From contig NZ_JAOEFX010000009.1 in assembly GCF_025421775.1 (NCBI RefSeq), forward strand, positions 124,001-188,000: DNA of 64,000 nucleotides, in the 5' to 3' direction. Below, in pieces: positions 8,018-16,626 of this stretch. Source of the stretch: Paenarthrobacter aurescens. GTDB lineage: Bacteria > Actinomycetota > Actinomycetes > Actinomycetales > Micrococcaceae. The notes beneath the pieces are model-generated. The model was not told the DNA's origin and searched no databases. It saw nothing but the letters and a program-made list of their open reading frames with translations. The stretch's first letter is position 1. Every line of letters begins with the position of its first letter. Position numbers and translations under genes: made by a program.

Positions 8018-8938
8018 CTACTTTCTTAGCCTGACGCGGACAGCGGCACCGGCGCAAAGAATCACCGCGAGGCCTCCCACCACGGTGGTCCACGTCAGCG
8101 GTTCGCCCAGGAGAAGGCCGGCCCACGCGATGGTCATCACGGGTTGGACGAGTTGGATCTGGCTGACCTGCGCCATGGGCCCGATGGCCAGGCCGCGGTA
8201 CCAGGCGAAGAAGCCGAGGAACATGCTCACAACCCCCAGGTAGGCGAAGGACAACCACTGGGCCGGGGTGGCAGAAGGGGAGCCCGAACCCAGTGAAACC
8301 ACAGTCAGCAGGATCATGACTGGCGACGCAACCACCAGCGCCCACGAGATGGTTTGCCATGAGCCTAGTTCCCGGGCCAGCAGTCCGCCTTCTGCATAGC
8401 CAATGGCTGCCGCAACCACGGCTCCGAGCAGCAGGAGGTCTGCCCAATGCAGCGAGCCAAAACCGCCGGATTGAACCAGGGCAAACACCAGGGCAGCAAC
8501 GACGCCGACCGCAGTCAGGATCCAGAAGAGCAGCCGTGGACGCTCCCGCCCGCGAATCACCGCCACGGTGGCCGTGGCCGCGGGCAGCAGTGCGATGACG
8601 ATTGCCCCGTGGCTCGCTGAGGTGCTGGTGAGGGCAAAGGTGGTCAGCAGCGGGAATCCTGCAACGATGCCGCCTGCCACCACGGCCAGGCGAAGCCATT
8701 GCCGGCCGCGCGGAAACCGTTGCCGGGTGAGGGCCAGTGCGAGTGCCGCAAGGATGGCGGCAACCACCGCCCGGCCTGCTCCGATGAACAGGGGCGACAT
8801 ACCCTCCACGGCCACCCGGGTGAGCGGAACGGTGAAAGAGAAAGCAACGACGCCGAGGAGGCCCCACCAGATACCGGTCGAGGTCCGAGTGGATATCACT
8901 GGCCGCAAAATTGTAGTAGCGCTACTATTAGGACTCAT
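8018..8938 (-). CDS. EamA (DMT) family transporter
   Basis: About 306 residues with ten hydrophobic segments in two EamA repeats, as in drug/metabolite exporters of the DMT superfamily. The C-terminal half has the typical LLGEPLTWTTVVGGLAVI. Such proteins export amino acids, metabolites or drugs. The start at ATG 8938 shares bases with the ATG of the divergent MocR gene; an internal GTG at 8899 is the alternative and would leave room for an operator. The gene is followed directly by the PaiB-like gene in what looks like a two-gene operon. Confidence 0.8.
   Translation of the reverse strand: MSPNSSATTILRPVISTRTSTGIWWGLLGVVAFSFTVPLTRVAVEGMSPLFIGAGRAVVAAILAALALALTRQRFPRGRQWLRLAVVAGGIVAGFPLLTTFALTSTSASHGAIVIALLPAATATVAVIRGRERPRLLFWILTAVGVVAALVFALVQSGGFGSLHWADLLLLGAVVAAAIGYAEGGLLARELGSWQTISWALVVASPVMILLTVVSLGSGSPSATPAQWLSFAYLGVVSMFLGFFAWYRGLAIGPMAQVSQIQLVQPVMTIAWAGLLLGEPLTWTTVVGGLAVILCAGAAVRVRLRK
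8914..8927. promoter_or_regulatory. 14-bp palindrome in the MocR/EamA divergent region
   Basis: TAGTAGCGCTACTA is a perfect palindrome lying 10 bp before the MocR start codon and inside the 5' part of the longest EamA reading frame. TACTAT (8923-8928) could serve as the -10 of a leaderless mocR transcript. It is the natural candidate operator for the MocR-type regulator. Confidence 0.55.
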
Positions 8939-10352
8939 GAATAACGATAGCAGTTCCCGGATTGTCTCGCGAGTAAAAGAATGGATCGCAGGCGCAGCCC
9001 CCGGGGCCAAGCTGCCATCAACGCGCCAACTCGTAGCCGAGTACCAAGCCAGCCCGGTGACCGTGCAGAAAGCGCTGAGAACGCTCACCTCCCAGGGCCT
9101 GATTGAGAGCCGTCCCGGCGTCGGAACCTTCGTGCGGGCATACCGCACGGCAAGGCCGTCGGATTATGGGTGGCAGACCGCAGCCTTGCGCTCCGCCCAG
9201 GCCGCACGCCCCTTGAACTCCGCTGCCATGCGCAGTGCCTCCAACGACGTCATCGCGTTCCACTCCGGCTACCCCGACCGTGAGCTCCTCCCGGAACGCC
9301 TCGTCCGTGCCGCACTCACCCGCGCAGCAAGGGGAGACGCCGCCCTGTCGCGGCCTCCGGCGCAGGGCCTTCCAGAACTCCAAACATGGTTCGCGCAGGA
9401 ACTCAGTACCTCAACCCCGGTGGGCGTCACGCCGCCCCAGCCGAGCGACGTCGTAATTCTTCCCGGCAGCCAAAGCGGACTGAGCTCTATTTTCCGGGGA
9501 CTGGTGGGACACGGACAGCCGCTCTTGGTGGAGTCGCCCAGCTATTGGGGTGCGCTGCTGGCCGCAGGCCAAGCCGGCGTGAACGTCATCCCTGTCCCCA
9601 GCGGTCCGGAAGGGCCGGATCCTGAGGAACTGGACAGGGCTTTCGAAGAATCCGGTGCGAGGCTGTTCTACGCGCAGCCAAACTTCGCCAATCCCACCGG
9701 CGCGCAATGGTCCGCGGAGCGCGGCGAAGAGGTGTTGCGGATCGTCCAGCGGCATGGAGCGTTCCTGGTGGAGGACGATTGGGCGCACGACTTCGGCATC
9801 ACCGCGCCGTCGGTTCCGCTCGCCGCCAAGGACGATTCCGGCCACGTGGTCTACATCCGTTCGCTGACCAAGAGCGTATCGCCATCCGTCCGTGTGGCCG
9901 CGATCATCGCCCGTGGTCCGGCGCGTGAACGCATCATGGGGGCACAGGCCGCCGAGTCGATGTATGTCAGCGGAGTGCTGCAGGCTGCAGCGCTCGACGT
10001 CGTCACGCAGCCCGGGTGGCAAACGCACCTTCGTGGCCTCAGCCATCAGCTGCAGTCGCGGCGTGACCTCCTGGTCACCAGCCTCCGCGAACACGTTCCG
10101 CAAGCGCACCTCAGCCACCTGCCCAAGGGCGGCTTGAACTTGTGGCTACGGATGCCGGACGGGTTCGACGTCGAACAACTCACCAAGGATTGCGAGGCAG
10201 CCGGCGTGCTCATTGCGGCCGGGACGGAGTGGTTCCCGGCGGAACCGGAAGGCCCTTACATCAGGCTCAACTACGCCGGCCCCAACCCGGCTGCCTTCCC
10301 GGAAGGTGCACGGATCATCGGTGAGGCAGTCAAAGGCTTGCTGCAAGCCTGA
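8937..10352 (+). CDS. MocR-type regulator (GntR helix-turn-helix fused to PLP aminotransferase domain)
   Basis: 471 residues from the ATG at 8937. The first 75 form a GntR winged helix (LPSTRQLVAEYQASPVTVQK, then a wing ending RPGVGTFV). From about 110 onward it is a fold-type I aminotransferase domain, with QPNFANPTGAQWS and the probable PLP lysine K312 in RSLTKS. MocR regulators sense PLP-linked or amine metabolites and usually control a divergent gene; here that would be the EamA-PaiB operon. The start codon overlaps the EamA ATG on the other strand (shared CATG). No Shine-Dalgarno sequence precedes it. Confidence 0.85.
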   Translation: MNNDSSSRIVSRVKEWIAGAAPGAKLPSTRQLVAEYQASPVTVQKALRTLTSQGLIESRPGVGTFVRAYRTARPSDYGWQTAALRSAQAARPLNSAAMRSASNDVIAFHSGYPDRELLPERLVRAALTRAARGDAALSRPPAQGLPELQTWFAQELSTSTPVGVTPPQPSDVVILPGSQSGLSSIFRGLVGHGQPLLVESPSYWGALLAAGQAGVNVIPVPSGPEGPDPEELDRAFEESGARLFYAQPNFANPTGAQWSAERGEEVLRIVQRHGAFLVEDDWAHDFGITAPSVPLAAKDDSGHVVYIRSLTKSVSPSVRVAAIIARGPARERIMGAQAAESMYVSGVLQAAALDVVTQPGWQTHLRGLSHQLQSRRDLLVTSLREHVPQAHLSHLPKGGLNLWLRMPDGFDVEQLTKDCEAAGVLIAAGTEWFPAEPEGPYIRLNYAGPNPAAFPEGARIIGEAVKGLLQA

Positions 10353-10384
10353 GGCGGGCGCCGCCGTCGTGCGTTTATTAACAG

Positions 10385-10432
10385 CCGTAGCCACCAGCAT
10401 CAAGGAGAGCGCCTTGGGGCTGGTGGCTACGG
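10385..10432. terminator. Long hairpin between convergent genes
   Basis: CCGTAGCCACCAGC (10385-10398) and GCTGGTGGCTACGG (10419-10432) are perfect complements. Inside the 20-nt loop CAAGG and CCTTG (10401-10405, 10412-10416) pair as a second short stem. It lies between the MocR gene and the convergent MHS transporter gene. There is no T-tract, but the position fits a bidirectional terminator. Confidence 0.6.
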
Positions 10433-10493
10433 TGGGCGGCGAGGAGCCGCGAACTATCTGTGTCGCTTTGCAGAAGTTGCAGGCAAAGAGTTC

Positions 10494-12119
10494 CTAAGCG
10501 GGGGTCAGGTCCTTGTTGCCTTTGCCGAACACTGCGTCATCGATGGGCTGGCCGTCGAACGGCATCTCGTCCAGGTTGATGAGCGGGTTGGTGTCCTGCG
10601 TTGCTACGAGCTCGCGTGCTTCAGCCTGGGTGTCCACGCTGGGCATGGAGCCCGGCAGGGGGCGCTGGGCAGATTCACGCAGGAAGTAGATGGCGATCGC
10701 ACCGATGATGGACGTGGCCATCAGGTAATACGCCGGCATCATGTCGTCGCCGGTGCCCTCGATGAGGCCCTGCACGATGAACGGCGTGGTTCCGCCGAAG
10801 ATCGCAACCGAGAAGTTATAGGCGATGCCCATTCCGCCGTAACGGCTGGACGTCGGGAACAGTGCCGGCAGGGCCGAGGCCAGGTTGGCGATGTAGAACG
10901 TCACCGGGAAAGCAATCAAGGCAAGGCCGGCCAACGTGGACCAGATTTCGCCAACGCCGATCAGCATGAAGGCCGGGATGGAGAAGACGATGGTGCTGCC
11001 TGCGCCCACCCACAGCACCGGACGGCGTCCGATGCGGTCGGACAACTTACCGGTCAGCGGGATGCAAACGGCCATGATCACCAGGACCGGGATGGTCAGC
11101 AAGGTGCCGTGGACGGGGTCGTAGCCCTTGGAATCCGTGAGGTACGTGGGCATGTAGGAGGTCAGTGCGTAGCCAACGGTGTTGGCCGCTGCTGCCAGGA
11201 TCATGGCCAGCACGATCTGGCGCCAGTAGGCCTTGATGATGCCCACGGGGCCCTTGGCGACTGCAGCGTCCTGTGATGCTGCATCCTTGGCGGAGGCTTC
11301 CTGAGCGTCCAGGGTTGCCTGGAACTGGGGGGATTCCTCAATCTTGCTACGGAAGTACACGGCGATGAGGCCCAGCGGACCAGCGATCAGGAACGGAATC
11401 CTCCAACCCCATTCCTCCATGGCTGCCTGTCCGAGCGTGAGCTGCAGGACGGAAACCAGGGCGGCGCCGAGGGCGAAGCCGATGTAGCTGCCCATATCAA
11501 GGAAGCTGGCGAAGTAGCCGCGGCGCTTGTCCGGGGCGTATTCGCTCACGAAGGTTGTGGCACCGGCGTACTCGCCACCGGTGGAGAAGCCTTGGATGAG
11601 CTTCAAGATCACCAGTAACGCGGCGGCCCAGATGCCGATCTGCGCGTAGCCGGGCAGGAGGCCGACGGCGAACGTACTTGCCGCCATGATCATCAGTGTT
11701 GCTGCGAGTACCTTCTGGCGGCCCACCTTGTCGCCGAGCCAACCGAACACGACGCCACCGAGGGGGCGCGCGATGAAGGTTGCGGCGAAGGTGCCCAGAA
11801 GGAAGAGTGTCTGGACGGACTTGTCTGCTTCCGGCAGGAAGACAGGACCCATGGTGGTGATGAGGTAGCCGAATACGCCGACGTCGTACCATTCCATGGT
11901 GTTGCCGACGATGGTGCCGCCGAGTGCTTTGCGCAGCATCGGCTTGTTCACCACGTTGACGTCGGACTCTTTGAGCCGGCGCTTCGGGCGAAGCTTCGTT
12001 TTCTTCGTTGCGTTCTTTACTGCATCTGTGGCGGCCGGGGTTGGGCCTGCCAATACCTGGTTCCCGGTGGCGTTCCTTGCGCCATCCGGAGAGACGGTGT
12101 TGCTTTGGTCTGTGGGCAT
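10494..12119 (-). CDS. MFS permease of the metabolite:H+ symporter (MHS) family
   Basis: 541 residues with twelve membrane segments. Family markers are GNTMEWYDVGVFGYL in segment 1, RPLGGVVFGWLGDKVGR in the loop after segment 2, GGEYAGATTFVSEYAPDKRRG in the middle region (positions about 185-205) and the loop GKLSDRIGRRP in the second half. MHS permeases take up carboxylates or osmolytes such as citrate, 2-oxoglutarate, proline or betaine by proton symport; which one is not determined. The N-terminal 60 residues are unusually long and basic (KKTKLRPKRRLK). The start at 12119 has AGGAGA at 7-8 nt, better than ATG 12140 upstream. No metabolic genes are linked. Confidence 0.85.
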   Translation of the reverse strand: MPTDQSNTVSPDGARNATGNQVLAGPTPAATDAVKNATKKTKLRPKRRLKESDVNVVNKPMLRKALGGTIVGNTMEWYDVGVFGYLITTMGPVFLPEADKSVQTLFLLGTFAATFIARPLGGVVFGWLGDKVGRQKVLAATLMIMAASTFAVGLLPGYAQIGIWAAALLVILKLIQGFSTGGEYAGATTFVSEYAPDKRRGYFASFLDMGSYIGFALGAALVSVLQLTLGQAAMEEWGWRIPFLIAGPLGLIAVYFRSKIEESPQFQATLDAQEASAKDAASQDAAVAKGPVGIIKAYWRQIVLAMILAAAANTVGYALTSYMPTYLTDSKGYDPVHGTLLTIPVLVIMAVCIPLTGKLSDRIGRRPVLWVGAGSTIVFSIPAFMLIGVGEIWSTLAGLALIAFPVTFYIANLASALPALFPTSSRYGGMGIAYNFSVAIFGGTTPFIVQGLIEGTGDDMMPAYYLMATSIIGAIAIYFLRESAQRPLPGSMPSVDTQAEARELVATQDTNPLINLDEMPFDGQPIDDAVFGKGNKDLTPA

Positions 12120-12348
12120 TTGGGCTTCTCCTAGGGAGGTCATTTGCTTGCGACTTCTGCTGCCCCGCTCTGGGCAGGGTTTCAATTTTACGCGTTTTGG
12201 GCCGAAAACCCGAGTTGAGATCGGATTATTGGGCCATTTGAGGGTGCAAATTGCCTAGGTGTGTTGCATCTCATTGCCCGCTCTTGCCCCGTAATCATGC
12301 GGATCCGGGCCTGTTTTTGCCCTCCGGAGCACCTTGTTACCAAATTGT

Positions 12349-13176
12349 TTAGCTGAGCCCACTTAACAGGTGGGATTCGGGCCTAAAAGCTGATGGTTCG
12401 CCCGCCCCGCGGTTCCATCCAAGCACCACGGTGGCGTCCAGTTCCTTGTCCGAGACGACGCTCGCCCGCAGTCCGGCCCCGGCTATGATCCGCTCCGTTG
12501 CGGACGCCTGCGTCTCCGAGGTTTCCACCAGCAGCGACCCACCCGGCGCCAGCCATGCAGCCGCCCCCTCCGCAACCCGACGCTGGACCGCCAAACCGTC
12601 AGCGCCGCCGTCGAGCGCCGCCAGAGGCTCATGGAGCCGCGCCTCCGGCGGCATCATTCCGATGGACTCCGTGGGAACATACGGCGCGTTCGCCAGCATG
12701 ACATTCACTTTCCCCAGCAGTTCATGGGGGAGTGCCGCAAAAAGATCACCTTGGTGGACGTTCCCGCCACGGGGCTCAACGTTGCGGCGTGCACAGCGGA
12801 CCGCAGCGGGGTCGATGTCTGCCGCGTGCAGTTCGCAGCACCCCAGGAGATCGCTCAGCGCCGCGCCCAACGCCCCGGAACCACAGCAGAGGTCGACGAC
12901 GACGGCACCAGGCCGGGCGATCATCGCCGCCTGACGCACCAGAAACTCCGTGCGACGCCGCGGAACGAACACGCTGGGTCCCACCACCATGCGCTTTCCG
13001 CAGAAATCCGCCCAGCCGACGATGTGTTCCAGGGGCAGCCCGCGGACGCGTTGGTCCACCATCCGGTTGAGCTCGTCCGGATGATTGGCGGCGTCCAGGA
13101 GGAGCCGGGCCTCATCCTCGGCGAAAACGCAGCCCGCGGCACGAAGTGTGGTGGCGATGTCGGATCCCCGGATCAT
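12349..13176 (-). CDS. PrmC/HemK-like protein-glutamine methyltransferase homologue
   Basis: 275 residues from ATG 13176. It contains a class I SAM-binding motif (VVDLCCGSGALGAAL) and the acidic loop (HAADIDPAAV). The catalytic NPPY of true PrmC is changed to NAPY (LANAPYVP), as in the PrmC-related subfamily of unknown substrate. It probably methylates a protein or small molecule but need not act on release factors. TAGCAT sits 7 nt before ATG 13176, which suggests a leaderless start; ATG 13185 and ATG 13263 are alternatives that lack a ribosome site too. Confidence 0.75.
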   Translation of the reverse strand: MIRGSDIATTLRAAGCVFAEDEARLLLDAANHPDELNRMVDQRVRGLPLEHIVGWADFCGKRMVVGPSVFVPRRRTEFLVRQAAMIARPGAVVVDLCCGSGALGAALSDLLGCCELHAADIDPAAVRCARRNVEPRGGNVHQGDLFAALPHELLGKVNVMLANAPYVPTESIGMMPPEARLHEPLAALDGGADGLAVQRRVAEGAAAWLAPGGSLLVETSETQASATERIIAGAGLRASVVSDKELDATVVLGWNRGAGEPSAFRPESHLLSGLS

Positions 13177-13183
13177 GGTGGCC

Positions 13184-13189
13184 ATGCTA
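13184..13189 (-). promoter_or_regulatory. Leaderless -10 box (TAGCAT) for the PrmC-like gene
   Basis: On the minus strand TAGCAT is followed by 7 nt and ATG 13176, the same geometry as the other leaderless genes in the window. The alternative ATG at 13185 overlaps the box, which argues for 13176 as the true start. Confidence 0.4.
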
Positions 13190-13456
13190 GCCGAGGAGGA
13201 ATCCAGACGGTTGAAAGGCGGGTGGGACATTGAATTGGCAGCAGCTGCAGGTGAGGGGTTCACAAATCTGCCGGGACTTGGTTAGGGTATGAGGCATGGG
13301 AACACTGATTTTTGAGTAGACCGGCCTCTGCCCGTAGCGGCACAGCCGAGTTTCACCTGACAAAAATCCACGCCTGTTGAGGCCATGCCTCCATGCCGTT
13401 CCCGTTCTCGACGCCTTTTTCCCGAACCGCAACGACATGGGATACGTGTCTCTTCA

Positions 13457-13477
13457 GGACTCAGACTTAAGGAGTCC
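13457..13477 (+). promoter_or_regulatory. Hairpin overlapping a ribosome binding site
   Basis: GGACTC (13457-13462) pairs with GAGTCC (13472-13477) around a 9-nt loop. The Shine-Dalgarno sequence AAGGAG (13469-13474) lies half in the loop and half in the stem. The start ATG is at 13482. Folding could limit translation of the downstream small protein. Confidence 0.4.
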
Positions 13478-13481
13478 ACGA

Positions 13482-13715
13482 ATGACTGCCAACCCTTCCG
13501 AAAACAACACCCCCGAGACCCCGTCACCGGAGAGCCCAGCCCAAACTCCAGCGACCGGCGGCATCAAGTCCAAGCTCACCGATGCCCAGAAGGCCATGCT
13601 GGCCAGCAAGTCCGGGGGTGGAGCTCCGGCCGGCTGGCAGAGCACCGGCAAGGGCCACAAGCCGACCTCCGCCAGCGGCAAGCAGGCTAAGACCGAGAAA
13701 AAGGTCCGCTGGTAA
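13482..13715 (+). CDS. Small hydrophilic, probably disordered protein
   Basis: 77 residues, rich in Thr, Pro, Ser, Gly and Lys, with no hydrophobic core apart from KLTDAQKAMLASKS. It ends in a basic tail (KQAKTEKKVRW). AAGGAG at 7 nt gives an excellent ribosome site, which decides this start. No family is recognised with confidence. Its composition and its position between stress and DNA-repair genes suggest a protective or nucleic-acid-associated role, by inference only. A second small gene follows 50 bp downstream. Confidence 0.65.
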   Translation: MTANPSENNTPETPSPESPAQTPATGGIKSKLTDAQKAMLASKSGGGAPAGWQSTGKGHKPTSASGKQAKTEKKVRW

Positions 13716-13724
13716 AACCTGCGG

Positions 13725-13756
13725 ACAGGCACACTGGAAAACAGGCACACTGGAAA
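13725..13756. repeat. 16-bp tandem direct repeat (2 copies)
   Basis: ACAGGCACACTGGAAA occurs twice in immediate succession (13725-13740 and 13741-13756). The second copy runs into the AAAGGAAG ribosome site of the gene at 13766. It looks like a recent slippage duplication in the leader. Confidence 0.85.
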
Positions 13757-13765
13757 GGAAGAACC

Positions 13766-14026
13766 ATGACTGCGAATCACGATTCCGAACGCATCAATCC
13801 TGAGGTTGCAAGCCACTTGGTGGAGTCCATGGACATGGCCCCGATGCCCGAGCCGACCACCATCGCCGTTGCACTGGGCGCTGACCAGAGCAAGCAGTGG
13901 CCTGACGGCAACGGTAAACGCCGCCACCCGAAGGAGCGCGACCAAGCCCACGGCCGCATGGGCCAGGGCGCAGCTGTGACGGCGATCCACCGGACCAGCC
14001 GCCCGCAGATGCCGCACTCCTCATAG
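13766..14026 (+). CDS. Small hydrophilic protein of unknown function
   Basis: 86 residues, polar, with several His and Met residues (MDMAPMPEP, HRTSRPQMPHSS) and a short central hydrophobic strand TTIAVALG. AAGGAAG precedes the ATG by 6 nt. No recognised family. It follows the 77-residue gene on the same strand and converges on ligD. The two small proteins probably share one transcript. Confidence 0.6.
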   Translation: MTANHDSERINPEVASHLVESMDMAPMPEPTTIAVALGADQSKQWPDGNGKRRHPKERDQAHGRMGQGAAVTAIHRTSRPQMPHSS

Positions 14027-14073
14027 CTCCCGCACCCAACGCAGCCAGCCCAACTGAGTAGCAGCAATGTGAC

Positions 14074-16626
14074 CTAGTTGGGCTGGCTGACGTCTGAAGG
14101 GGACTTGTCCGGACGCCAGCCGCGCCACACGGGGTGCCGCAGCCGGCCCGGCCCCGTCCACTCGCCGAAGGTCACCTCAGCCACGAGGTCAGGACGCACC
14201 CAGGTGGCGCCCGCCGCATCCTCACGGGGGATATCGGCAAAGGGTGAATCAGCAATCACGCGGAGCTCCAGCTCCTCCATGATGTCCCGCAACTGCCAAT
14301 CCTTGAACCCGGTCCCAACCCTGCCCACATAGTGCAGCTTGTCGCCGTCGGGAATGCCCAACAACAACGCGCCGAACGTTCCGCTTCTCGCGCCCGCGCC
14401 GGGACGCCATCCGCCTACCACTACCTCCTGGCTTTGCTCCAGTTTGAGCTTGAGCCAGGACCGGCTGCGCCGCCCCGTCACATAGCGGCTGTCTGACTTC
14501 TTGGCCATGACACCTTCCAGGCCAAGTTCGGCCGCGCTGCCCATGAGGTCCTCCACATCGTGGTCCAGCACAGCGGAAAGGTGAAGCGGGCAACCCGGGC
14601 GTAAGCGCTCCGCGAACCTGGACAGCCTGTCGCGACGCTCGCTGAATGGCAGCCCGCTGAGGTCCGTGCCGCCGTCGTAAAGCAGGTCGAACAGCATCAG
14701 CTGCACCGGCACCGTTGCCCGGGCCCGCTCGATGTCGGCCGTTTTGACCAGGTTCATCCGCTGCTGGAGTCGACCAAAGTCGGGCCTGGACCCCTTGCCC
14801 AGCGCCACAATTTCGCCATCTGCAACAAAGTCGCCTTCCGGCCAGCACGCACGGTCAGTGAGCTCCGGGTACGTGGCCGTGAGGTCGTTTCCGTTGCGGC
14901 TCATGAGGCGGATTTTCCCGTCGGTCCCCGTGATGATCGCCCGAATCCCGTCCCACTTCAGTTCGAACAGCCAGCCGTCGCCGTGCAGCTCGGCGGTGGA
15001 TCCGGCGGTGGCGAGCATGGGTGCATAGTCGCGCATGGGCTGGGGAGCAGCGGGTGCGACTGCCGGCCTCGACTCCGGGTGCGTGGTACCGGCGGGCGAA
15101 ACCCGCCGCCCTCCCGGCTGCTCCTTCATGAGGTGGATCAGCCAGTTCTGGCCCGTATTGATGAGAGCGAACCGCTTGGTGCCCTGCAATCCACCACCGG
15201 GCTCGCCCGTGAGCGTTGCAATCACTTCCTTGCCGTCGCGCCATTTCTCGCACGTGTACTCGCCACGGTCCCAGATGCTGACCGTTCCGGCGCCGTACTC
15301 ACCTTTGGGAATGACGCCGGCGAAGTTGGCATAGTCCATGGGATGGTCTTCGGTGTGCACGGCAAGGTTGTTCCGGTCCGTGGTTTCGGGCACGCCACGC
15401 GGCAGCGCCCAGGACACCAGCACGCCCTCATGCTCCAGCCGGAAATCCAGGTGGTACCGGCGGGCATGATGCTCCTGGATGACGAAGATGCCACCCGCTG
15501 GCGGCGGGTCGCCGGGCTGAGGCTGGTCGGCGGACGCCCTCCCGGATGCCCCGCCTGAAACAGCCGACGACGACGGGAACGGCTCCGGCGTCTTGTCCGG
15601 ATCGCGCATCCCGACGTACTTGGCGAGACGGTTCTCCACCGTCACCACCCGCTCGCGGGAGCCGGCCCCGCCCGTGCCTGAACTGCCGCCGGCAGCACCG
15701 CCGTCGTTGTCATCCTCGCCGTGCGGCGGCAGGTGCCGGTCGGAGATGGAAGCGAAATGGTCCTTGCCGGTACTGACGCGCTTCATCACCACCGTGTAGT
15801 CGAGGTGGTCCAAGGAGGGGGAAGCGAGTTCCCGCCAAGTGCGGGGCGCTGCCACCGTGGGGAATGCGCGGCCGCGCAGTGAGTAGGGGACGATCGTCGT
15901 CTTGTTCCCGCTGTTCTGGCTCCAGTCCACCAGGACTTTGCCCTTGCGGAGGGACTTCTTCATGTCGCTGACCACCAGCTCCGGATGGTCCGATTCAAGG
16001 GCACGAGCGAGCTCGTGGGCAAAGGCGGAAACCTGCTCGGACTTCAGGGTCCCATCGAGGCCCGTGTAGAGGTGGATGCCTTTGCTGCCGCTGGTGACCG
16101 GGACGGGGTCCATGCCCATGTCCTGCAGGATGGAGCGGGCCAGCTTGGCCACCTCAACGCACTCGGGCAGTCCCGCCCCAGGGCCGGGGTCGAGGTCCAG
16201 GACGAAACGGTCTGGCCGGAGCGGTTTCCCGGAGGCGTCCACCTGCCATTGCGGAACGTGGATTTCCAGTGAGGCGATTTGGGCCATCCACGTGAGCGTG
16301 GCCAGGTTGTTGACCATGGGGTAGTCGTTGGTGTGGTCGGAGTGGTGGATAGTGGCACGCGGTATCCACTTGGGCGCGGAGTCCTCGAGGTTCTTCTGGA
16401 AGAACACCTGCCCGGGGTGCTCGGCGGTGCCCACACCGTTGACCCAGCGCTTGCGGGTGACGGGACGATTGGCCGCTGCCGGAATGAGGAAAGGCGCCAC
16501 GGCAGCGTAGTACGCCAGCACTTCAGCCTTGGTGGTGCCGGTTTCCGGGTAGATGATCTTGCCGAGGTTGGTGAGGGTGAGCTCGTGGCCTTCCACGTTC
16601 ACCCGCTCCTGTTGCTTGCCTGCCAC
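14074..16626 (-). CDS. ligD: ATP-dependent DNA ligase LigD (polymerase, phosphoesterase and ligase domains)
   Basis: 850 residues in the order found in mycobacterial LigD. A primase-like polymerase domain (about 10-295) has the metal-binding pair in FVLDLDPGPG. A 3'-phosphoesterase domain (about 375-500) has YHLDFRLEHEGVLVSWALP and the conserved histidine of AVHTEDHPMDY. The ATP-dependent ligase domain (about 545-840) has the adenylated lysine in ELKWDGIRA. LigD works with Ku in non-homologous end joining of double-strand breaks, and Ku is encoded divergently 38 bp away. The start is GTG 16626 with GGAGGAG at 5-6 nt. A Gly/Asp-rich linker near residues 300-330 separates the polymerase and phosphoesterase domains. 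Confidence 0.95.
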   Translation of the reverse strand: MAGKQQERVNVEGHELTLTNLGKIIYPETGTTKAEVLAYYAAVAPFLIPAAANRPVTRKRWVNGVGTAEHPGQVFFQKNLEDSAPKWIPRATIHHSDHTNDYPMVNNLATLTWMAQIASLEIHVPQWQVDASGKPLRPDRFVLDLDPGPGAGLPECVEVAKLARSILQDMGMDPVPVTSGSKGIHLYTGLDGTLKSEQVSAFAHELARALESDHPELVVSDMKKSLRKGKVLVDWSQNSGNKTTIVPYSLRGRAFPTVAAPRTWRELASPSLDHLDYTVVMKRVSTGKDHFASISDRHLPPHGEDDNDGGAAGGSSGTGGAGSRERVVTVENRLAKYVGMRDPDKTPEPFPSSSAVSGGASGRASADQPQPGDPPPAGGIFVIQEHHARRYHLDFRLEHEGVLVSWALPRGVPETTDRNNLAVHTEDHPMDYANFAGVIPKGEYGAGTVSIWDRGEYTCEKWRDGKEVIATLTGEPGGGLQGTKRFALINTGQNWLIHLMKEQPGGRRVSPAGTTHPESRPAVAPAAPQPMRDYAPMLATAGSTAELHGDGWLFELKWDGIRAIITGTDGKIRLMSRNGNDLTATYPELTDRACWPEGDFVADGEIVALGKGSRPDFGRLQQRMNLVKTADIERARATVPVQLMLFDLLYDGGTDLSGLPFSERRDRLSRFAERLRPGCPLHLSAVLDHDVEDLMGSAAELGLEGVMAKKSDSRYVTGRRSRSWLKLKLEQSQEVVVGGWRPGAGARSGTFGALLLGIPDGDKLHYVGRVGTGFKDWQLRDIMEELELRVIADSPFADIPREDAAGATWVRPDLVAEVTFGEWTGPGRLRHPVWRGWRPDKSPSDVSQPN

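Larger units (their letters stand above)
13177..13481. other. Intergenic region upstream of a small stress-type gene
   Basis: About 300 bp between the divergent PrmC-like gene and the small protein at 13482. It holds the TAGCAT box at 13184-13189 (minus strand) and, at its right end, a small hairpin over the ribosome binding site. I see no RNA gene or convincing further reading frame in the rest. Confidence 0.4.
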
